Shown here: positions 57,063 through 64,000 of the stretch, piece after piece
How positions within the stretch are numbered: position 1 is the first letter of the stretch
How the letters are laid out: each line of letters begins with the position of its first letter
Origin: Ashinkailepas kermadecensis
Taxonomy: Eukaryota; Arthropoda; Thecostraca; Neolepadidae
NCBI GenBank assembly: GCA_034440615.1
Contig: JAOTOM010004791.1
Coordinates: forward strand, 410,159-474,158
DNA: 64,000 nucleotides
Direction: 5' to 3'
The notes under the pieces: generated by a model
Databases searched by the model: none
What the model saw: only the letters and a program-made list of their open reading frames with translations
Told to the model about the DNA's origin: nothing
Program-made: the position numbers and the translations under genes

Positions 57063-58764
57063 TTACTTTTTACACGTCATGGGTAGGGTTGGGAGAGAGT
57101 CCGTGGAGGAGTTATTCGGATATTGTTTGTTCGGATGCTGTCTACTTTCGGGTGCTTTTGGTACGGGTTTTTGCTTTCTTGGTAGTTGTGTTTGGTTTGT
57201 TAGTAGATGTAGTGTTTGCTTTGTTGGTTGCTCGTGTTGTCGGTGCTTGGGTTGTCTGAGGGGTGGTGTCTGTGGTGTCTGAGCTAATGTAGTCGTCTTC
57301 TGAGTCTGTGATTGGTCCATAATGGTTGTGGTGGTTTTTACGTCGCGCTCGTGGTGCTTGGGGTGGTTCTGGGGGCATGGTAGGGGTGATGGGTTGAATG
57401 CTTCACGGTGTGGTATGGGAGGTGGTGCCTGTGCTTGTAGCGTGTGTTGTGTGGTAGGTTGTGGCCTTATGACTATTGTTGGGTCTGTCTGGGTGTTCCT
57501 GGAGCAGTCAGTGGGTTCTTGAGGGGTAGCCGTATATTGTTTGTGTGTCGGTGTGGAAGGCTCTTGGTGGCGAAAGGACTGTGTGGGAAGCGACGGATAC
57601 TGTTCGGCAGCCCACTCCCTTTCCCGAGACGGGGCTATACCCTCTATATGGATGAGCCTGAGAACATCTTTCTCCCTCTTCCACCGAGGGCAGGCCCCGT
57701 CCCGGGAGCCGTGTTCTCCGTCGCATCCCACACATCGCCGCGTTGCGCTGTGGCAGGTGTTGGTGTTGTGTGGGCCGGCACAGAGGGCACATGTTGGGTT
57801 TGTGTGTTTGCAGCCCCCCTCGTGTGGCCATATCCTTGACGAAGGAGCATCGTCGAGGGAGGGGTGCGCGTGGTGTTGCTTTGTATGTGATGAAACCGGC
57901 TCTGACATGTGTGGGGTGCTGTTTGGAGGTGAAAGTGAGGATGATAATGTTTTTTTTTTTGGGGGGGGGGGGGAGGGGGCCGGTAGACCGAGGAGACCCC
58001 TGGCTCGAAAATCTGTGAGCCAGTGCCTCCTCAGTCATGTATTCCAGCTCCCATGCGTGTAAGATGCCCTGAGAGGTGTTGCGGTGTGCATCTAGTGGTA
58101 TGCTGACCTCTTAGTTTCCGATTTATTTGATGCATGCTAGAATGTTTGCGTCGTTGGTGCTATAGGCCTGGATCAAGAGCTCCCTCGATTTTAAGAGGCG
58201 TGCGTGTAGGGGCGCTCGTGTCCGACGGGTGATCTCAGTCTCCACTATCCAGGGGTCAAGAGTGGTCATGGGATAACCATTGACCCGGCTGCAGAGTAAG
58301 AAGTCCCCCGTCGGATCGTTTCATGTGGTGATAGTGGACATGTTGCGTTGGTGTGGGTCTTGGGTTGGTGGGGTCTTGGGTTTGGCGTCGGGTAGGAGAA
58401 GAATGGGATACACTTAGTACAATATCGGTGGTATATGGGGGGGGGGAGGGTTGGCAGTGGCACCGCCGGACCAACCTGTAGACGAGTTAAAGGTGTAGAG
58501 CAGTCTAGAAGTTGGTGATGAAGAGTAGCTAGAAGTCGGAAGTGAAGATGTCGAGTTGATGGCAGGCTGGTCTTGCGAGTTGTAGTCGGTTGGGTTGGGC
58601 GGCCCAGCTGGCGTTGGCGCGGCTTGCTGCACGCCTTCGGCGCCACCGGGCTTTTGGTGTCCCCGCGGTACTGCGGATGCGAGCACCTTGGTGGTGGCTC
58701 TTATGTGGCGCCAGCGGCGTCGAAGCCTTTGATGGTGTCCGGCTTCGCGGCGGTGTGTGACCAA
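57063..58764 (-). pseudogene. I-group LINE ORF1 (gag-like) with zinc knuckles
   Basis: Minus-strand order: a Pro/Ser-rich N-terminus (58764-58420), a segment with EVSIPLDAHRNTSQGILHAW then ALAHRFSSQG (about 58100-58015), NIIILTF (57955-57935) and AGFITYKATPRAPLPRRC. Knuckles follow: CALCAGPHNTNTC (57802-57764) and RRCVGCDGEHGSRDGACPRW (about 57750-57690). A long Pro/Thr/Gln-rich tail ends at 57063. The layout is that of I-group gag proteins, which coat element RNA. Frame is lost at least once near 57905 and around the G/T homopolymer at 57947-57975. No ORF2 follows, only a T/G tract, so the element is truncated. The family differs from copy B. Confidence 0.82.
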
Positions 58765-59638
58765 CTGGTCGATCTGGGTTTTCGTTTCTCGAGATATTTT
58801 AGGTCTCGTGCCTTTGTCAGTACGGTGCCGGTTCTGTTTGCGTTATGGACATGGCGAACGCGCATGCGCGTCGCCAACTCCAAGATGCCGTAAGTGCGCC
58901 GGTCACCACGGTCACCACACGGAATACGACTGCAACTCCTCCGAAAGAAGGTGTGCAGCCTGTGATGGGCCGCACCCCGCCACCAACCCCGATTGCCCCA
59001 AGTGGACATACGGGAGGGAGGTGTGCCGGTATGCGGCAACTCACAGGGTGCCACATGCAACAGCACGACAGAACTTACGCAGCACCACCACCACTGACAC
59101 TCCCACCTCCACAACCGCACCTTCCCACACCGCACCTACCGCCTGCCGAAGCTACGCAGCGACGCTCTCCACACCTAAACCCACGCCCCCTCCAGCACCA
59201 GCTCCCACCCACCCTACCATCCCACCAGCAGCAGGCTCCCGGAGCCCGGCACAACGCCCTCCTCAACGCTCTGCCGACCCTCACCTCAACCGCCCCACCG
59301 ATCCCCGACTTCCCCGGCCCACCGCCCCTCAACCTCACCGATCACCACTCCTTTCCACCCCACCCACCCCACCCCGGACCTGGCTTCCTGCCACATCCAC
59401 TCCACTTCAGACCTGGCACTTATCCACATCTCCTTCACCCTCGATCCGGCCTCCTCACACTCCCTTTCCACCGCGGGCCCGGCTTCCCACGTCCACCCCA
59501 CCGAGGACCGGGCCTCCTTCCCTTCCCACCCCACTTCAGACCCGGCCCATGCCCACCACCATCCCATCTCAGGCACGGCCTTCCACAACCACCCCGCATC
59601 ATCCCTCCACCGGTGGCCTTCTAGGCAACTTCATATAA
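58757..59638 (+). pseudogene. LINE copy B: ORF1 zinc-knuckle region and tail
   Basis: A single frame of 293 codons. Residues 22-90 hold three Cys/His knuckles: VRCRFCLRYGHGERAC, RCRKCAGHHGHHTEYDC and RRCAACDGPHPATNPDC, followed by PKW. The rest is a Pro/Thr-rich tail to the stop at 59638. The N-terminal gag part is missing, so the apparent ATG is unlikely to be the native start. The 5' end meets the minus-strand gag head to head. ORF2 follows at once. Confidence 0.85.
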
Positions 59639-60420
59639 TTTAAATCAGTATTCAAACAACAAAAACCATTACTAGCTGCCCTCCAAGAAACTCAATTCCG
59701 AGGCTTGGACTCCATTTGGAACAAAATGCTATGTTACACTTGGCATGTCGACAGCATAAACGGTACACATCTGAAATAGGGCGCAGCCATACTCATTGCT
59801 AACAGCATACTTCATCGTCGATTAACTTTACATTTTCCCCTGAACAGCGTAGCAGCCGGCCTCAAAATTTCACCTTTCCAAACCGGTCATCTCACTAGAC
59901 ATTTCACCGTCAGCTGCAACCGCCACACCACAGGAGCTGAGCGCTGCTTCAGGTCCCTCCACCAGTTCTCATTGTAGGAGACTTTAATGCCTCCTGGGGA
60001 AGCGACCAGACGGACACTAGAGGACGCCAAATTCACCAGTTTATTGCGGACCACGACTTAGTACTTTTAAAACACCGGGGCCACCACCCACCACAACCCG
60101 ACCTTCGGAGAATCGGACAGTTGCATTGACTGCTCCCAACGATTAAGCTCACTATCTGGTTAGTCAGTTTCAGATGTTCCAGGGCTAAGCGACCACGATC
60201 CAATTACAATTGGGCTCAACATTGACGCTATCCACCAAGCTAAGCTACTTAGACCATTTTTTAACTTGAAATAAGAACACTAGGCAAAATTCGAGGATCA
60301 GGTGAATCTCATCCTAGCAACTTCAGAGACCAGCAAAGTCGAGACAATAATCAGGGCTATCAGCTCAGCAGCACGTGACTCAGTCCCAAAAAGTAATCAA
60401 CATATGAAAAAGGCATCTAC
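59639..60420 (+). pseudogene. LINE copy B: apurinic-like endonuclease
   Basis: KPLLAALQETQFRGLDSIW (59665-59720) keeps the catalytic QE pair. A stop follows (59779), then AAILIANSILHRRL. VGDFNASWGSDQTDTRGR (about 59974-60030) and LSDHDPITIGLNI (about 60184-60222) keep the GDFNA and SDH motifs. The key EN residues survive, but stops and frame changes break the reading frame. Confidence 0.85.
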
Positions 60421-61099
60421 GCCATAGTGGACCCCGGACCGTGAAAGGGCAATCGCCGCACGACACAGTGCCCACAAACAACACAAAAATTCGTGTGCGA
60501 AACACACCTATTAGCCTACAGACAATCTAAAAAACACTGCCGGTATGCAATTCGAACAGCACGCCAAAACTGGCAGTCCCTTGCGTCTAAATTAAATAGG
60601 TTCACCCATACCAGCAGACTCTGGGACCTCATGAAGCGTTGCAGCCTGCAACGCCGACCACCAAACCCCTTTCCCCAGATGACGGTAAAAGGACAGCACA
60701 TAATTGACCCACAAGAAGTCGTAGACCCCTTTAACCTGCACTACGCTATCGTCTCTGGCAACAACACCAACGACACAACTATAGTAAGCGCTCTTGCCGC
60801 CAACGTAAATCTTAACGCTAACAACACAGGAGTCTACAACTAATCATTCACTATGCACGAATTACACCTTGCACTCAGCAAGTACGTCAGTTGGGTACGT
60901 CGACACACGTCAGTTGGGACGGACGCCATGCATTACCAGTTTTTACTTCTTAGCAAAACGTATCTAACGTATCTCTCAGCGGCCCTTAACGACCTGTACC
61001 AAATCGACACGTTTCCCACCTCCCGGTGGGAAAGCGTAGTCTTTCCATTGCCGAAGTCACACCAAAATCACTCTATCACAAAAGATAATAGTCTTATCT

Positions 61100-61126
61100 C
61101 AGCTTACTAGCTGCGCTAGTAAGCTG
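61100..61126. repeat. Perfect 12-bp hairpin, 3-nt loop, inside RT
   Basis: Left arm 61100-61111, loop TGC, right arm 61115-61126. The right arm is native coding sequence (ASKL). The left arm replaces the expected preceding codons. Confidence 0.93.
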
Positions 61127-61794
61127 GTCGAGCGCTTGGTCAACAAACGATTGAGACAATTTCTAGAACATAGCGATCTGCTCGACGAATTTCAGAGCGG
61201 CTTCCAGCGCCAAAAATCAACAAGAGACAATCTCATTAGAATAGTGTACGACATGAGAAGTGGTCTACGCATGAAACACACAACAATAGCTGCAGACTTA
61301 GACATCACTGCCGCATTCGCCCGAGTACACAAGTTCGCACTGACACACAAACTCCACGAGATAGGCTTACGCGGACACATAGCACACTGCATTCTCAACT
61401 TCCTTTGAGACAGGATCCTTAAGGTCCGATGCGGCAGCGTCATATCAAACATCGCATCCCAGGATCAGGCCCTGGCACAGTGGAGCGTGCTATCACCGAG
61501 CCTCTTCATCATCAGTAGTAACGGCATACTTGCTGATCACACCGACACGCATAGCCATTTGAACAACAGCAAAATGCTTCCCAAAAGCTGCGAAGCCATT
61601 CAAACAGTTCTAGACTACATTGCAAAGTGGTGCAAAACGTGCGGATTCACACTGCCCGCAAACAAGATCGGCAACAGTCTCACAAAGTCGTCTCCATTCC
61701 ACACCCACAACTGCTATTTAATATCGATGACAAAGCCATCAAACAGGTGAAATTTTCCAGTTCTTGGAGTACATTTAGACGATAAAAATGTCAA

Positions 61795-61821
61795 CACACA
61801 CACACACACACACACACACAC
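61795..61821. repeat. (CA)n microsatellite within LINE copy B
   Basis: About 13 CA dinucleotides interrupting RT coding sequence. Confidence 0.95.
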
Positions 61822-62329
61822 ATCTTCTATATCGAAGAGATGAGCGAAGCGCATCAGTGTCCTCCGTGCACTTGCAGGCACAGACTGGGGCGGAAACACG
61901 AAAACACTACTATGACTCTACAAATCAACCATACGACCCAGCCTAGAATGCAAACAGCATCATCTTTGCCACCATTTCAGAAAACCAGAGCAAAAAGTTA
62001 GAAACAATTCAGAACAACTGCATCGGGGCAGCCACATGAGCCCCTCAGCGCCACACCGATAGCCAGTATTCTAGTAGATTCACAACACACCTTCACTCTA
62101 CTTCGGAAGGACACAACAGCTGTGCCGCTGCCACATTAAAGTAAAATCGATTAAAAAGCAGCCGGCACAGCGATGATTGACGCCTGGCGGATACGGAAAA
62201 TCTTTGGGAGCAGACTTCCACCATATAGTGTACAAATTACAACGGCTCTCTCAGATCTTAACCTCACAATGCCAACCACGGCAGCTCGACCACCCACCAG
62301 TCCATTCTGAACTCTCAGTCAACCAAAGA

Positions 62330-63240
62330 TCGAGTATTTGCTCTCGGAAACGAAATCGACTGTTACATCGGCGGAAAATATTGGCACATTCTACAAATTC
62401 ACCGATGACAGCAATCACAAAACACTCGCATTCACAGATGGGTGGAAACACGAGCTCAATGTAGGCATCCGCATCACTATACCAGGCCTTAGGCCTTCCA
62501 AGCGTCTACCGGATAACTTCTCCTTCATCTACTCCGCTGAAGCACTGACCATTCTGACCGCTGTCTCCATTCTCGTAGGGCGTTGAAGCTAGACACATTA
62601 GTAATTCGCTCAGATTCAAAAGCCCTCCTACAGTCAATTAGCAACACCCACGACTGTCCACATCTATTCGCTGACAGAATGCAACGCATCGTGACCCGTA
62701 ACGAAAAGCAACAACCTTTCCTTCCTCTGGATTCCGCGCCACGCCAACATCCCAGGTAACGAAGAGACAGACCGGCTCGCAAAGGAAGCCTTAGCATTGA
62801 ACACCTTCCTCGGTATCGAACATTCAGTAGACGATTGAAAAGCACTTCTACAACGTCACATTCGTCAGCGCCACCATAACACATGGACACAACACAACTG
62901 TACACAACACAATTCCAACCACATCCACAACATCAAACCTGCTGGAGCACATCAAATCAACATCACTGACAAAAGTTCATCCTCACTATAATTATAATTG
63001 GTTGCATTAAACTAAGACAGCCTCAACAAGAGGATGACCAATATACAACACCTCATTGCGACACCTGGAACACCACATTAAGCATAAGCCACATCCTGCT
63101 AGACTGTGGTAGATTTAACGCCGAAAGATAACCACTTAGGCCTTCTGCCAGAAAGATGGCATCATTTTAACGCTTCATTCGCTTGTGGATGACAAGCATC
63201 CGTAACTCTTTCAATTGCTGTTTGAATATTTGTACGCTAT
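62330..63240 (+). pseudogene. LINE copy B: RNase H and C-terminal zinc finger
   Basis: AFTDGWKHELNVGIRI (62430 on) is the first RNase H block. YSAEALTILTAVSILV, VIRSDSKALLQSISNTHDCP and FLWIP.HANIPGNEETDRLA follow, then ALSIEHL. The C-terminus carries CDTWNTTLSISHILLDCGRF. It is closely similar to copy A (41710-42480) and supplies its ancestral state at the hairpin and tandem duplication. Confidence 0.87.
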
Positions 63241-64000
63241 ACAACTAGCAGGAGCACTGTAGACACCACACCACCAAACCTCACTTCAACACACAATGCA
63301 TTCCCGCGATGTTGGTAGGAAACACGTAAATGGCCATCCACGAATGGCGTCGGACGTACATGAGCCGATTTGCTTTCCGATTAAAAATAAATGGCTACCT
63401 TGCGGTGCCGTCGGACGTAGATGAGCTGACTTGCTGTAGGAAAAAATAACATAACTTGAAACGACTACCCAGTGGAGCCTTCTGAAATAGATGAGCAGAA
63501 TTACCTTGCAATTCATAACGTAAAACGGCTACCCAGAGGTACAGCGGACGTAGATGCGCCGAAGTGCCAAAAACCGCACTAGCCCCACTGACAACCTTGC
63601 ATGGCATGCATCGACTAACTCTAAACCAACACGAGGCGGCCGGCGTGATAGACAGTGTGGGCACCTTGTCGGCACAGCAAATACCCCTCGGTGCTCTTCG
63701 ACAAGACTAGACTAATGCCTGCACTCTGGCAAATTCAACTTTCTCGTCAGTCTGAAAATCCCCTATCCCCACCGCAACTACAAATTATTATCTTGCGGAT
63801 GAGTAATATAAAACTGAAACCATTTCGACATCCGGGAGATGTCTTCAACCCAGCCCCCGCCTTCAACATCTAAAACATCAATGACACAATAACGTAAATC
63901 TCCCTTAACGTAAATGTACACTTGCCTTGGCTTTGCTTGCAAAACACAATCGCTTCAAAGGCGGTGCAAATGACCTGTATGGTCCGGCACGCCTCTAAAA
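63241..64000 (+). repeat. LINE copy B 3' untranslated region with repeated module
   Basis: Tail homologous to 42481-43295 and 43864-44508. It has four GTCGGACGTAGATGAGC-like units (about 63330, 63390, 63460, 63527) and the CGAGGCGGCCGGCGTGATAG block. It reaches the shared terminus TATGGTCCGGCACGCCTCTA within the last bases of the window. Confidence 0.88.

Larger units (their letters stand above)
60421..62120 (+). pseudogene. LINE copy B: reverse transcriptase
   Basis: The linker WTPDRERAIAARHSAHK and SRLWDLMKRCSLQRRPPNPF (60620 on) precede SKLVERLVNKRLRQFLEHSD then LLDEFQSGFQRQKSTRDNL (61117-61230). Motif A is AADLDITAAFARVHK, where the usual AFD Asp is missing. QALAQWSVLSPSLF (61465 on) corresponds to the QG.PQGSVLSP box. 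The YADD box is unrecognisable (HTDTHSHLN region, 61540). A (CA)n run at 61795-61821 has expanded inside the coding sequence. Nonfunctional. Confidence 0.82.

Overview
This window is repeat-dominated DNA from an animal nuclear genome. No intact host gene, rRNA gene or bacterial-type operon could be supported. The retroelement repertoire points to an invertebrate: I-group non-LTR retrotransposons with gag zinc knuckles and an RNase H domain, Penelope-like elements (PLEs) with a GIY-YIG type domain, a tRNA-derived SINE, and short inverted-repeat DNA transposons. An arthropod is my best guess, but the taxon cannot be proven from this sequence.

Layout. 0-5 kb: unrecognised sequence, TA/TG microsatellites, a 33-bp foldback and a 1.45-kb array of 34-bp units. 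5-12.3 kb: a CR1/Jockey-like endonuclease fragment, a TTAA-flanked piggyBac-like non-autonomous element (X) joined to a second repeat (Y), a 35-bp array, a PLE fragment, a second Y copy and a MITE at 11.9 kb. 12.3-18.6 kb: mostly unique-looking DNA with a second MITE-like element at 15.7-16.3 kb. 18.6-21.9 kb: a very degenerate repeat of about 21 bp. 22-24.4 kb: the second copy of repeat Z and the inverted second copy of X. 24.8-29.75 kb: a nearly full-length but decayed LINE (M1) on the minus strand. 30.5-31.3 kb: a decayed transposase-like gene. 33-36.7 kb: a polypyrimidine tract, a 35-bp array, the end of a second minus-strand LINE (M2) containing a 67-bp array, and a long TA tract sitting inside a reverse-transcriptase fragment. 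38.5-41 kb: GC-rich arrays.

41.1-44.5 kb is a nest: a PLE with an inverted junction is split by an I-group LINE (copy A) with an 11-bp target-site duplication, then cut again by a third LINE tail (copy C). 44.9-46.5 kb is a 27-bp array with a 378-bp higher-order repeat. 49.5-51.85 kb holds 40-bp and 31-bp arrays that run straight into LINE P1 (51.86-56.6 kb), which carries a SINE between its RT and RNase H domains. 57.0-58.8 kb is a minus-strand gag. From 58.76 kb to the window end there is a LINE (copy B) of the same family as copies A and C.

Every transposon gene found is broken by stops, frameshifts or lost catalytic residues, so none is expected to be active. The most unusual theme is a set of perfect short palindromes. 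At least two look like sequence copied backwards into LINE coding regions. Several minisatellites also appear to have grown out of retrotransposon coding sequence. I found no evidence for a new multi-gene system.
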